Notes: generated from the letters alone by a model not told the origin. Shown: positions 46,185 through 57,964, counted from the first letter of the stretch. The stretch is DNA of 64,000 nt from Tetmemena sp. SeJ-2015 (GCA_027382625.1 JAJKFJ010022119.1:29222-93221), one strand, 5' to 3'. Program-made: numbers and translations.

Positions 46185-47395
46185 GATGAATACTGAACAG
46201 GTGGAAAAGAAAGAATGACTATATACTATAATTAGAGTAACATACAATCAGAAAAATTCTAAAACCTGATGATAAAAAAAATTTTCTCTCAGACTCATTT
46301 CTAATGAGGGCGAATGACTACTGTCTTTAGAGCACAAGCGAGTTCTATAATTATAAAAGTTTATTGAAATTATCCATTAAGAAATATTAAGAGTGTCTAA
46401 CTCCCTTGTTAAAATAAGTTTGTTTGTCATTTTCGATGTTGGTGGTGGACTTGAGGCCGTATTTCTTCGCGAGAAAGTTCATTTATTTATTTGTTTTAAT
46501 TGAAGCATAGTTTTATATTTTCTTAGTATTTTGTGATGACTGCGACAGTGAATTAGTTGTTTTATGAAAGTTAAGGTTCTTAATTAAGAGCAATGGATTG
46601 ATGAAGTTTTGGTCTAGCTGGTATAAATAAAGTGAGGCAGCTATTTATATTCTTTGCGTCTGGCTTTTAAAATAGTTTGAATTTATTTTCTGTCTAGGCC
46701 TTATTACCGCAGGTTATAAATTTGCTTTTGAATTATTGATTTTCTATCATTAGTGAATTTTTTCCAGAGTTTTTATTCTAGAGGTTCCCAAGGTCAACCT
46801 CCTTTGAGGTGTTTACGAGCTAGTATTGCGATTACAGAGTTCGATACATACAGTTTTGATGTTTCCATATTCATATATTCAAATTAACTGTTATGGAATC
46901 TCCTAGGCAAACACGTCTGATAAAGATAAAATCTGAAGTAGATATTTGGGGACTCCTCCTTTTATATCTCTTTCCTTGTGAATTGTATGTTGGAGGTGAA
47001 TTCTCACAGGTTGGGTCTTCTAATCATATTGCCTAATTTGCTGTTTAAGTTCCATATTAATTCAGTTTGTCTCTTTGAATAACCTTTCTCCATATGTTAT
47101 AATTTAGTCTTTAATCGAGAACTCTTGATAATGTTGTTTGTTGTTCAGAAATGAGTTTCTAAATCATAGGGAAGAAAATTTCCTTACAAGGCTGGAATCG
47201 AGGAGTCTGACATTGATGAGTATTACGATGCCTCCTCTACCTTTATTTTCACATTCTTTATGTGCTCATTTGCTCGTATTTGATGCCACATTATGACATC
47301 CTTCTCTTTGGGTGTGAATTTAATTCTCTTTTTATGTCCTAAGTCTTAGATTCGATGAGGATATTTATATTAGCTCCAGTCTTGAGTGCAATTAG
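46185..47395 (-). CDS. unidentified minus-strand gene
   Basis: Nearly continuous Gln-code coding on the minus strand. HKKRIKFTPKEKDVIMWHQI and SSMSDSSIPALQGNFLPYDL occur near 47330-47150, MEKGYSKRQTELIWNLNSKL near 47090, and ETSKLYVSNSVIAILARKHL near 46850. Then LWKKFTNDRKSIIQKQIYNL and RQQGLDRKQIQTILKARRKE run to about 46665, followed by ASLYLYQLDQNFINPLLLIK and FLAKKYGLKSTTNIENDKQT to about 46185. Around 400 residues, rich in Lys, Gln and Ser. The KKF...QQGLDRKQI part has a helix-turn-helix look. Two or three TGAs and shifts. It converges with the plus gene ending at 46119. Confidence 0.5.
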
Positions 47396-47513
47396 TATAA
47401 TATCTGCTCCTTTCTTTGAGTCCTCCTTCAAGATAGATCCTCTGAAATTTTGTATAGCAATTATAAATTTCTCAAATTTTAATATTTTAGGGTTAATGTG
47501 TAATTTCAACGAC

Positions 47514-48103
47514 TATATGTTGAATGTAAATACATGATCATCGATTGGTTTAACTTAAAAATGCATGATGATTGAGTACTTGTTGTGTGATTCATAATAT
47601 ATTACGCTTTAAATTAAATTAACTCTAAATTTAAATGTCTACTACAACAACTACATCAACAACTACTACGACAATAACATCTACAATAACAATTTCAACT
47701 TTTAAAACTTAAAGGTGGCAGTTGAAGAGGCAAGCGTCTAGGACAAGTAAGACATCCCTCCCGATCAACAGACACTCATCATTGCAAGCAAGCTTAAAGA
47801 GCTACAAAAGTATGCTTCCATTTTAGTACTTTTGAACAGTATCCAGAAGAAGATCCTTAGCAAGAATAACTAGAACCTTCTCAGACTACAACATTCATAC
47901 TGCTAAAAGCGCGGAAACAAAAACTATAACTCAGACTGAAGTGTTGGTGTTCATGTTCTTGACAATAATCTTGCTGTAGCTGACTTCCCCATTAAATTTA
48001 AATTCATAATTCTTTTAAACTATTCTAATTTAATATATATACAAGAACTCCTTCTTGATTAAGTCTTGCTTAACCTCAATCAAGTATTCATATGCAACCT
48101 ATA
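47514..48103 (+). mobile_element. ubiquitin-like element, copy 5 (opposite orientation)
   Basis: Ends TATATGTTGAATGTAAATA at 47514 and ATATTCATATGCAACCTATA at 48084-48103. ATG 47635 opens MSTTTTTSTTTTTITSTITI. In the next frame, 47754-47850 reads IPPDQQTLIIASKLKELQKY, and further on RTFSDYNIHTAKSAET. These match IPPDQQRLIFAGKQLED and RTLSDYNIQKEST of ubiquitin. The ~25-codon insert between the two halves is present here too, so it was in the ancestral element. This copy is inverted relative to the other four. Confidence 0.8.
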
Positions 48104-48465
48104 TTCTGTTTTAGGCTAAATTGAAGTTATCAAGTTTAGTGGGCCTTAAGATATGCATTTTTAGTTTGAGTGAGTTTCTATTATAACAATTTTTAAAATT
48201 ATTTAAAACTTTTCTCTTTGGCGCATTTCAAAGCCTTTATTATAAATAAGTTAAGGGTGTGCTTATAAGTTATTGAATAAGTTAGTGATGCATGCATTAC
48301 TACTTTATAATAAATTCATGATGATTAATATAAATGTAAGATCAAATTTAATTTTTGGCTACTTCCTACAAATAAGTTTTTCTGATAAGGATTTTAAAGA
48401 TTCAGGGACTTCAACATCACTCTGCATCTTCCAATTAGCATCTCTTAATCATATTATTGTTAAAA
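48104..48465. other. short spacer between two repeats
   Basis: AT-rich. An open frame from 48273 runs into the next repeat but has shadow-like composition; no gene supported. Confidence 0.3.
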
Positions 48466-49010
48466 TCAAGGAGGTAGTCAAAATGTAATCTAAACTGGAA
48501 TCCTGCTGAAGTTGATTATATGTCTGTTTATTAAAATAATTTAGGCATTTTAAATTTTAATGGACCAAGCAGGTGCCTATGCCATTCAAGAACAAGAAGA
48601 TAACTCGTCATCAGCGAACTGGCATTGCTTTTAAGTGTTAGGAATGTAAGTAACAGCATGTGACCAGAAGACTTAAGCAGCAAATAACAATAAAACTTCT
48701 AAAAGGAAGAGTTTGAGAATAAACACATTCAGAGAAGTTTGACTCTAAACCTAAGGCAACTCAAGTGCAGATGAAGACAAGAACCTTTCAAGTGGAATTT
48801 ACTCAAAATGGAGATGACTAATTCAAATCTCAAATAGTTTCAATAAAACCATTACCACTAAAATATACAACTACCCTTTCGCAGCAGGTTCCCTCCATTA
48901 AAATTAAAAACATTCATATAAAATAAACTGAAATATAATTCACTAAGCTACACTTTCGCTTTTAGATTAATTTTTATTACTCTCTTGATGAAAAAAATAA
49001 TAATTAATTC
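48466..49010 (+). repeat. dispersed coding repeat, copy 2 (PAEVD module)
   Basis: Collinear with 6965-7480 over about 540 bp. It encodes RRQSKCNLNWNPAEVDYMSV, then in the next frames FKCQECKQQHVTRRLKQQ (a CxxC-containing basic stretch) and ATQVQMKTRTFQVEFTQNGD, ending near IPSIKIKN-like peptides. The copies differ by many substitutions and small gaps but keep the same peptides, so the coding content was under selection when they split. The left boundary at 48466 is sharp. Confidence 0.6.
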
Positions 49011-49201
49011 CTCTTCGCTATAAGTTTTGGGTAGCACTATGATAGCCTTTATATATTTAGTTTTAAGCTATTAAAAACTACCAGCTAAGTCATTATAAAT
49101 GTGCTTGTTCAAATCATCTTTTTTTTTTAAAAAAAAAAACCATTAATTTTTGAGGCCCTTGCATTGAATTAAGGTTCGCCACCTTGAGATTCAAACTTAG
49201 C

Positions 49202-52200
49202 TCAGATTTTGTAAGGATCAGATCTTACTCTCATTATTATTCCTATTAAGTCCAAGGGATTTCTCTTGAAGTGGGTAATTTAGCTTAAGTTCTTTTTGTG
49301 ACTCTAAAGTCTTTTACTTGCTTCATAATTTTCTCCATCCTTCATTGACTCTACCTCGACTTTGGTTTCAGCTTTAGTTTTATCTTTCAATCATTAGAAT
49401 TGCTCCTGGGCTTCGTAGAAATTAATTGGAGTGAACTAGCAGATATACCTCACCAACAAGCTGTAGGAGCTATATTTTTAACATATTTTGTCCTTCATCT
49501 TATCGTTAGCCCTTTTCTCTTAGTTCTAGTATGCCACTCTCAGTGACCGTGGGTCTCTATCTCTCGTTGTCTTCCTAAGTCTTTCTTTTTTCAGTCTTCT
49601 CTTTAATTTTCTTAATTAAGAGTATAAGGGGTTGTTAATATTTAGTATGCCTTCTTCATTAGTAACTTGATATTAATGTGTTATCTTCACCTGACTATGT
49701 GAGCTTCCTTTACTATGTGGAATAGTTGATTTTGTTTTCGAAGATATTATTGCTCGTAGTTTTGATGAGTGCTTCCCATGTTCGTCAATCTTGGCTTCTA
49801 TTTTGAAGACTACCTACTCAAAATTGAGGAGGATCTTATTCTTAAAATTTGAGCCTTTTCTCAATGATGTAGCGAAGTTAGTCATGCTTTCATTCTAATT
49901 TTAGGAAAACGTCCCTTGATCTATTACTTCTCTTTATCTTTGAAGTCACTAAAAATTCTGCAAACTTTATGTGGGTTGTCTTTACAGTCCGTGTGTTTCT
50001 TATCCATATTTTCCCTGAGTTTCTCAAATACCATCTTATGTATCCATTTTAGTTTCTTTTTCATCTATGAATTATGTTATAAAATTATAGATAGCAGTGA
50101 GAAACTCCGAATCGTTCGAACATTATAAGTCTACAGCTGCCTCTGTTGTCTTTTGTAAAGTTGTTCAGAATTGTGAGATAGATATTTGTATTTTATTGTT
50201 TTTAATAAGTCCAGTCGCTTCCAGCTTGGCTTTCTTGAAATTCAGTTCTTACTTCGTACAGAAGAGTTAGCTCAATTTGCCAATGATTCTCTCGGTTGCC
50301 CATATGAAATATACTAATTTATTTTCTTGATATGCTGCTCCCATTTCTCCACGATATAATCCTATGTATCAAAGAATAAACATTTATTTTATGGCTGGAT
50401 GATATTTAAACTTGTTATTATTTCCTAGAGAGAGTCCTTAAAATATTCAAAGTTTTCCTAGAAGGTATGGACAGTCTCATGTGCTTTTACCAAATTAAAG
50501 ACCTTATTTTTAATTTGGGTTTCCATCCTGACCATCTTAATGAGTTAACTCAATTAGGTAAATTCATCTTATGCTACTCTTCCTTATACTTTTATGATGA
50601 TCTTCCTTGCCTGCTTATAATTTACTTTGCTCTCGTCTCATAGTTTTCGCGAATTTGGTAGTTTTGTCTGTTAATTGCAAGTATATACAGGTGAGGGGCT
50701 CTCGGGAATACTCTATTGGATTACTCAAAGTGCTTGGTCTGATCTATATTGGATTCTTATCAAGCTGATTAGTCATGGCGATTCTTTCTGCCACAATTTC
50801 TTGCCTAAATGCTTTGGTAAGTTTAAGAAACTCCAATTCCTATTTCAATTAACTTATTTAAAGTTTTTTCTTAAAACTCAGTTGGTGTGGCCGAAAATAC
50901 CTTTGGTCCAAATTTTTATTCTCAACATAGCACAAGCATTTTATGGCTTGATTTAAGTCAATATGTTTGTTTATGCTCTTTCTCGAAAATGAAATCATAA
51001 TCTAACTCTAAGTCTGGTTCCGATTCTTAGTGTACTAGGTGGGTATTTCATTCCTATCTAGTTTCGAAATTGTTATTTGGCGTTGATGAAGTACCAGCTA
51101 GTACTTAAATTGCAGGGTTGTAAAAGAATGGAGGCTTCTGATTTCATTCAGAGCTTCTTGAAGTCTCATTTAGTAGTAGTTATTTTTGATTTTTTACTTC
51201 CTCCCAACGGTTCTGGGTGCCAGTGCTCATTGATTTAGGGCTTCAGATCTTTGAAACAATAGCACTTGTTTGTTTGTTAATTGTATTTTTGCTCTTCGGC
51301 CTTTTTCATATTTTATTTATTTAATGATTTATGGTTCTGTCCATCTTCTATCACATGGATACTCATTGCCCACTTGAACGCATTTTTGCCTTGCTGGATC
51401 TGCCAATTATCTATATCTTACTTTTCTTGAAGCCTGTTTTTATAAGGCTGTTATCTTCTCATCTCTCACGCTTGTGAACTTAATGATTTTATCGTAATTC
51501 CTGGAGATTATTGCGTAACCTAACTTCGCTCGGAGAATTTATATTTGATTCTTAATTATCCTTCGGAGTTTGTGTCGTTGTCTGCTTTGACTTTGCTATA
51601 AATCCTCAGGATGGCCATTTATTGGTCGTAGTCATCCAAGAATTCGCACAAATCATCATCGTAAGCGCTTCTGTATTCAGGAAATACACATATTCCCATC
51701 GGTGTCTCATTCCTTCATCAGAGTGGATAAATGCTCTACTTCTAATTTGTTGGTAGTTTATTCGCTGAGCATCGCTGATGCTAAAATTTAAATTATGAGA
51801 TTTATCTTTTTAGTTATCTTCCAGATTCTTTCTCAGAAATTTGCTCCTCTTATTTAAAATAGTTTTTCTTGCTGATACGTATCATACATTATTTTCAAAG
51901 TCTATAACATTTCTCAGATGACTACTATGGTTCCTCTATGGGTTGTCCAGTCATAAAGTAAGCTGTGTGGTTTGTTACTATGGTATATGTAAAGGGCTTA
52001 ATTTACAGTTTGGAACTCTACTCAAAGGTTCCATCAACGTTTGAAGTTGTCTTCTCTCTTCTTTAATTGCTCTTTAAACTCTTCTTTTTTTTTCTGAGAA
52101 ATCTGGTGCCAATATATTTTATAATTTATCCTTCTCTTCTGTTTGTCATTATGTTCTCTGATGATTTTCTTGTTCTCCTCGTCCAACTATGTTTTAATTT

Positions 52201-52947
52201 TGGAATATCGTCCATGTTTTCATACTCTGCTATCGAGAATATCTTTGGCATTGGTTATCGTGTAACCATATGTGTTTAGTCTAGATAGGTTAAAGTCTGC
52301 GCTAAATAGAACTCCAGCTAATCTTCTCTTTTATTTGATCTCAAAATTGATTGACATCGTTTTTAGTATCTGAGACTATAATCGTTTAAGATCTGTAGTC
52401 ATACTTGATCGTCTGGGTTAAAAGTTGTTTATTTATCGAGGATTTAAATGCTATTTTTGCAGTTTTGATATTCATATCATCATCCGAAATTTAGGTATTA
52501 GCTCTCTGTTCAATTAAATTTTCTAGTTTTAGTTCATCTGGAGGTATGGGTTATTTATCCTTTAAACTTATCTAAAATAAAAATTGAAAGGTTTAAATTT
52601 TTATTCTAGTAGTTCCTTGCTACGTAATGAATAGTTTGTTTTTGATTTTCTTCTTTATTTAATTTCCTCAAAATAATCGCTATGGGAACCTAATAAATTA
52701 TTTTAATATTTTTCGCTGTCGCTTCTTAAAGCTTAGTAAGGTAAATATTTTTTTATTGAATAGAAAAAATATTAAAATTACTTGACTCAAAGCATAGATA
52801 AGGCAAAAGCAAAATATTTGAATCAGAGCGAGGGAAGAGGAGTGTAAGATTGGCTTCTAGTGGCTTGTATAAAGAAAAAAGGGTATCAAGCTTCCTGAGG
52901 TTGCTGTATGGAAAATATCGATGCTTTGGTTGCCTGCAATGATCCAT
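49202..52947 (-). CDS. large unidentified minus-strand gene
   Basis: ATG 52947 (MDHCRQPKHRYFPYSNLRKL) opens 137 codons. Coding then follows in order: KLENLIEQRANTQISDDDMN and IAFKSSINKQLLTQTIKYDY near 52500-52370, LSRLNTYGYTITNAKDILDS near 52270, ENKKIIREHNDKQKRRINYK near 52170, a 90-codon acidic block (PEYRSAYDDDLCEFLDDYDQ) near 51690-51560, CYCFKDLKPQINEHWHPEPL near 51260, DLELDYDFIFEKEHKQTY near 51010, TEFQEKTLNKLIEIGIGVSQ, and finally KDKTKAETKVEVESMKDGEN to a TGA at 49202-49204. Over 1,100 residues, charged and coiled, no domain recognised. About ten frame changes and a few TGAs. The plus-strand frames here are shadows. Confidence 0.6.
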
Positions 52948-53009
52948 CGGTCTCGTTAATTATACTGCCTACCGCAAAGGTCTAAAATTAGATAACGATC
53001 GTGGGGAAT

Positions 53010-56000
53010 TATATCTACAATGAACTCTCAAATTTAAGTTGGCTACTAGCTAGTCATTCCATATTACTCCTCTTCATAATCATCCTCCTCCTCCACCTCA
53101 TACTCCTCCTCCTCCTCCTCCTTTCTCCTCCTCCTTCCTCTCCTCTCTCCTCCTCCTTCCTCCTCTCCCTCTCTCCTCCTCCTCTCCTCTCCTCCTCTCA
53201 TCTATCCTCCTCTTTCCCTCCTCTTCCTCTCCTCCTCCTCATCCTCCACCTCCTCCTTCTCCTCCTCATCCTCCTCCTACTCCTCATTCTCCTCGTCAGC
53301 CTCCTCCTTCTCTTACTCCTCCTACTCCTCATCCTCCTCCAACTCATCATCCTCATCCGCATCCTACTCCTCCACCTCCTCCTCATCCTCCTCCTCCTCA
53401 TCCTCCTCCTCCTTCTCAATAGTCACGTCAGAAAGATAGTGTAGCACTAACTTATGCCTAAGATGAGTGGATCCTAGATCTTCAATCTCTTCTGTCTCAT
53501 CAGATGATCCTTTTAGAGTGCGTAGAATAAAAATGCGAGGACTCTTTTTTTACTTCTGCAAAGTGAAATTAGTTTGCTGTCTTGAGGCAAACTGAGTTTT
53601 CCATAAAACCATCAAGCATTAAGATCTCAAAGTATACTTCAGCAAACTACATTTTTGCTCTTCCTCTCTTTGATTTAGCATTCCGCGACATGCTAAGAGT
53701 AGAAATCGATGTTATTCTCCAAAGTATTGTCCTTATTAAGCTTCTTCCAAATCAGGATATCACTTTTCATTTTGCCTCTGTTGTTAATCTGTTTTAGCGT
53801 GTCCTCAATCTTGGCTTAGGCTCTACCCCTGAACATTTCCTCATCTTCCTGCCAGCAATCTTACAGTATACTGTTAAGAACTCGTCATTAGTCATAGTTG
53901 CATAAGGAAGTTTCATGCCTGTGCAAACAAAGTAAGGATTTTCACAATCGCAAAGCTTTCTGCCCTCTCAGAGATAAATCATTTCATATTAAAGATGGAT
54001 AAAAATTGAGGATTTCTCTTAGGACAGCTATTTTTATTGATAAATTTGGCTGCCCCCCTTTGAACTATATCATAAAGAATAAAAGTGAAATCCCTTTAAG
54101 TTGAACGCTTCTCTGGATGAATATGCTCCCTCAGCTTAGATATTTTTATTTTCCAGTTATTACTGATATTGAGCGGATTAATTTGCTGCTGATCAACCAA
54201 TCTTCTCCTTACTTCCTCAATCTACTCTTTTAAGCTTGCTCTTTCGCAGGACTATTTAAGATAAGCCTCCAAATGCTCCTCGAGCTACTTTTAACCCTGA
54301 TCGATTGAAAACCTTTCTCTCGCGTACATTTTCTAGCAATGACATGGGCTTCAATAATCTTCTAATGATAATTATGTCCTCAATTTTAGCACTGCCGTAA
54401 TTTGTTCGTTCTCACTTTTATAATTATGAAGTTGTTCTCTACTCTTATTTTAAATTTTTGCATTTTTTATTTTGTTTCAGCCATTTTTATATTTCTTTGG
54501 TTATTTATCTCTTCTAATCCTTCTTTTCTGTGAAATTATATTTAAGCGGATTTATAAACTGCTTTAGATATTTGTTTATTTCAGAGTATTAATATATAGT
54601 ATCATATATTGAAGTGGGAGCTGTCGTCTCTGTACAAGATTGATCTGTTCTCTAAGGCAGTTGAAAATTATTTGAATAAAGAATCTCTAATTCTATAATA
54701 ATCCCTGCCATCTTTTCACTCTTCCTTATAATAGGAGTCTTCTCTTACTTATTTAAGAGTCATCTTGACCTGTGCTTCTAGTTTTTAATGTTTAATTGAA
54801 TTGCACTTAGGAAGTTTTAACATTTTGGGTGATGAGTTGTTTTTCTCTAAGTGCTTCGTCCTTCATTTTGGAGATCAGTCAGTTTATGATTGTATCTCAT
54901 ACATTCTGAATGAGAAGCAACTTTAAATTAGAGACTGGCTGATATATTAAGCTGACTGTAGGGACACCTTCTTCTAGAAGTTGCAATTTTATTGATTTAG
55001 ATGTTTCTAAGCCATCTCTGAAATGTTTGAGAACCTGGAGTCTCCATATCCACTTTATTTTGGCTGCCTCGCCCCTTAACTCCATCAAAAAATTAAAAAA
55101 TAAACCCCTTTAAATCAGAAGCTTTCAAATTTTGCTCCCCATTAAATTTATTTTCCAGCTTATTACTAATTAATTAATTTCTGCGTACCAACTTTCTCTT
55201 CCTCAATCTACTCTTTTAAGCTTGCTCTTTCGCAGGACTATTTAAGATAAGCCTCCAAATGCTCCTCGAGCTACTTTTAACCCTGATCGATTGAAAACCT
55301 TTCTCTCGCGTACATTTTCTAGCAATGACATGGGCTTCAATAATCTTCTAATGATAATTATGTCCTCAATTTTAGCACTGCCGTAATTTGTTCGTTCTCA
55401 CTTTTATAATTATGAAGTTGTTCTCTACTCTTATTTTAAATTTTTGCATTTTTTATTTTGTTTCAGCCATTTTTATATTTCTTTGGTTATTTATCTCTTT
55501 AATCGCTACTTTTGTAAATTATAAATTTAAAGCGATCTTATAAACTGCTTTAGATATTTGTTTTCAAGTATTAATATATAGTATCATATATTAATGGAGC
55601 TTGTCTCTGACAAGATTGATCTGCAAGATTAAAATTATTTAATTAGATCTCAATTTATATGAATTAGATCTTTTATTTCCTTAAAAAGTCTTCTCTTACT
55701 ATTTAAGAGTCATTGAGGCTTTAGATTTTTAATTTTAATTGATAGGTGTAGTTGTTTTTCTCTAAGTGCTTCTCCTTATTTGGAGATCGTATTTAGAGAT
55801 CTCAAATTTTGAGAAGCCTTTTGAGAGTGTATATTAAGCTGAACAGGGCACCTTCTATCTGAATTGAATTATGATTTAGAGTTTCAACATCTTGAAAGAT
55901 TAACCTGATTCATATCATAATTTATGGTCCTACCTTCTCTATCAAAAATTAAAAATAAAGTTATGTCAGCAAGCATTTCAAATTATATCTTTAAAGATTT

Positions 56001-56045
56001 AGCTATTAAATTTTATAATTCTAAAATTTATTGATTAAATTAGTA
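53010..56045 (-). CDS. minus-strand gene with duplicated unit and acidic tail
   Basis: Two homologous ~0.85-1.0 kb units, 55081-55932 and 54066-55080, plus a partial third at 55933-56045. Unit 1 reads ARERFSIDQGQKQLEEHLEA, SLKEQIEEVRRRLVDQQQIN, REHIHPEKRSTQRDFTFILY. The region entering it reads EKMAGIIIELEILYSNNFQL and EINKYLKQFINPLKYNFTEK. Downstream come CDCENPYFVCTGMKLPYATM, TNDEFLTVYCKIAGRKMRKC (a Cys-rich patch) and DTLKQINNRGKMKSDILIWK. The end is ETEEIEDLGSTHLRHKLVLH, then DVTIEKEEEDEEEEDEEE and about 60 more acidic residues (53420-53200). Several one-base shifts. A ~120 bp relative occurs at 63836-63960. Family unknown; an acidic tail suggests a chromatin or nucleic-acid-linked protein. 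Confidence 0.55.
53090..53420. repeat. TCC/CTC-rich low-complexity tract
   Basis: About 330 bases of TCC, CTC and CAT triplets on the plus strand; minus-strand GAG/GAT codons give the Glu/Asp-rich tail of the gene above. In-frame TAG codons within it fit Gln. The Leu-rich plus-strand and Arg/Met-rich minus-strand frames in other phases are artefacts. Confidence 0.85.
54212..55500. repeat. tandem direct repeat with ~300 bp identical core
   Basis: The ~300 bases starting CTTCCTCAATCTACTC at 54212 recur, apparently identical, at 55198-55498 (offset 986). Outside that core the two units still align (for example TTTATAAACTGCTTTAGATA against TTATAAACTGCTTTAGATAT), but with many 1-3 base gaps. The alignment extends from about 54066 to 55932. 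Only the core looks recently homogenised. Confidence 0.85.
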
Positions 56046-56049
56046 ATAT

Positions 56050-56400
56050 CACTACTGAGTAAGAAGAAGCCCCTGGCTCAGTAAGCCTACTTTCATCTTG
56101 TCCAAGGGAGCTAGTTAGGACGACATCCGAATGATCTAAATGCTTCCTAATACATAACGCGAAGTCGTTGTTAGAAAGATTCCAAAATCAGCTTATGAAT
56201 TAGTGGGCTCATCTTTGAAATGATTCATCATCTCTCGACGATAGTTTGTCCTTTCATGCTGCTTCTCCTTGTTCCATATCTAATATCTAGATCAATAAAG
56301 TTCTAAGACTTTAGTAATGAGTCTTCCATAACTATTTATAAAGTGTCATATTAGAGTTGTTTGGTAAAGCTTCTTTCGAGTTTACAAGGCTTGGCGCCTT
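56050..56400 (+). CDS. possible short coding block
   Basis: GC-richer than its flanks. A plus frame reads KPTFILSKGASQDDIRMIQM, then LPNTQREVVVRKIPKSAYEL to a TGA near 56222. A second frame is open over the same bases. No family recognised; a weak call based on composition. Confidence 0.3.
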
Positions 56401-56486
56401 TTAACAATGTTTTAGGGAATAAGCTCTGGACGCAATATACACTAAACTAAGAAAAGTGTAGTATAAACAGATAAATAAATTTTAGG

Positions 56487-56660
56487 ATGAAAGTAGCTAA
56501 GAAAGTTTGTTAGAGAAAGTTAGCACAGCCAAGTTAGATTTCGAGCGCAAAGTTTATGGAGGAAAGAGCAATCACTAAAGAGCCTTTGGATCAGGCAGCA
56601 ATAATATTTTCGATCCCTATGAAAGATGAGAGGATCTGGCTATTTACTCAGTTATTGTGA
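56487..56660 (+). CDS. small complete Gln-code ORF
   Basis: ATG 56487 to TGA 56658-56660, 57 residues: MKVAKKVCQRKLAQPSQISS, EERAITKEPLDQAAIIFSIP and a hydrophobic end. It is the only frame here with both start and stop. A second frame gives KLDFERKVYGGKSNHQRAFG over part of it, so the phase is not certain. Confidence 0.35.
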
Positions 56661-57214
56661 GTTTAAAATATTTAATTTTCCTAAAATTTAATAGGAACTC
56701 TCTTTCTTTAATCAAATGCTCAATTCATGATCCTTTCCTTTATCAATTGAAACATATTTTGCTCTTAGAAGTCCTGCCTATACTTTCAGGCTAATCTGAT
56801 TACTCGAGACTGACTTGCAATATTGATAATTCAGCTGAATTTAATAGAGAATAAAACGTAATCTTAATCGCAAATATATAATTATTTCTTTTATTATTCA
56901 GCTGTGATGGGGAGGATAGCTTTGTATTACACAAATTTTTGAATTCTCTGTAACTCTCAAAATAATTACTCTAATTGATATTGCTTATTTCTCTTTGAAA
57001 TGTAAGTAAACCCCTCAATAAATAATTAAATATAATTATTAGAGAACTTCCGTCATAGTACATCTCTAATTAATAAGTGATGAGATTATTAAATCCATTA
57101 ATTGTTTATTACCTAGCAGTTGTGGCTTATATATTTAATATCGAGATGATTGACTTATCTATTAAAAGGAGTAAGGTTATTAAATATGTCTACTTCCTGA
57201 ATAGATAAGGCCTT
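56661..57214. other. AT-rich spacer
   Basis: No supported gene or repeat. Confidence 0.35.
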
Positions 57215-57620
57215 AGTCCTTATGGAGCTGCAAAACCTTTGTTGCTGATTCGGCACTCTCTAGCCATTTTACTGCTGCCAACGCTTGGATTACTATAATT
57301 GCTGACATGAAGACTCGGGCGTTATCATTCTCAGCAAAGGGAAGAATATTTGCCATTCAAACCCTCCTTTACTGGGAGCTCGGGCACTAGGGAACCTCGG
57401 GGTGTCAAGACTTATTGCCTAGCAGATAGGTCTAAGAAAAGCTTGCTCTCTGCTTCCCGGTAGTGGAACTCAGGATGTGCTCATAAGAAGTAAGCCTGTA
57501 TCGGTAATCGCTTTGACCTCTTTTCCAGTAGTCGTAGCCAACTCTCGCTTCTCTAAGCCAACTTACCACTCGATGTCCACAAGCCCAAACAAATGTCTGC
57601 CAGCTTTGAGTCCAGCCATA
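57215..57620 (+). mobile_element. tRNA-like SINE-type element, copy 4
   Basis: GC-rich body: TTTGTTGCTGATTCGGCACT, CTCTCTAGCC, GACTCGGGCGTTATCATTCT, then GCCATTCAAACCCTCC (T-arm-like) and GCTTGCTCTCTGCTTCCCGG (anticodon-arm-like), ending near TTTGAGTCCAGCCATAT. Blocks are in the same order as in the copy at 24130. No reading frame supported. Confidence 0.6.
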
Positions 57621-57964
57621 TATAAAATGTAATAAATATGAGTAATTTTAACCTAATCTAAAACCACTATTCATTTATTTTAATTTTATTTGCTTAGCTA
57701 TATTATTTAGTTTTCTATTTATTAGATAAGCTAAATGAGGGTATCCAGAAAGCATTACCCTTACTACATTGAAATAAACAAAGGCCTGAAAATTTCAAAT
57801 AAATATAGAAATTGAAAAATGATGAAAGAAATGCAAAAATAAGCTCAAAGTACGTCTATATTTTTATACGTGTATTTTACAAAAATGTCAATTTATTTAT
57901 AAAAAAATATATCTTATAATGTTTCTCTCAGAGTTTGCGTTACTGACTACTCTACTCACTATTT

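Noticed and set aside
53001..53444. Leu-rich 147-codon plus-strand frame and Arg/Met-rich minus-strand frame
   Set aside because: Phase artefacts of the TCC/CTC tract; the minus-strand acidic phase continues in frame with a normal protein segment and is preferred.
56056..56130. HMG-box-like string KKPLAQQAYF
   Set aside because: Only ten residues resemble the HMG-box start; the following residues do not, and another frame over the same bases looks more protein-like.
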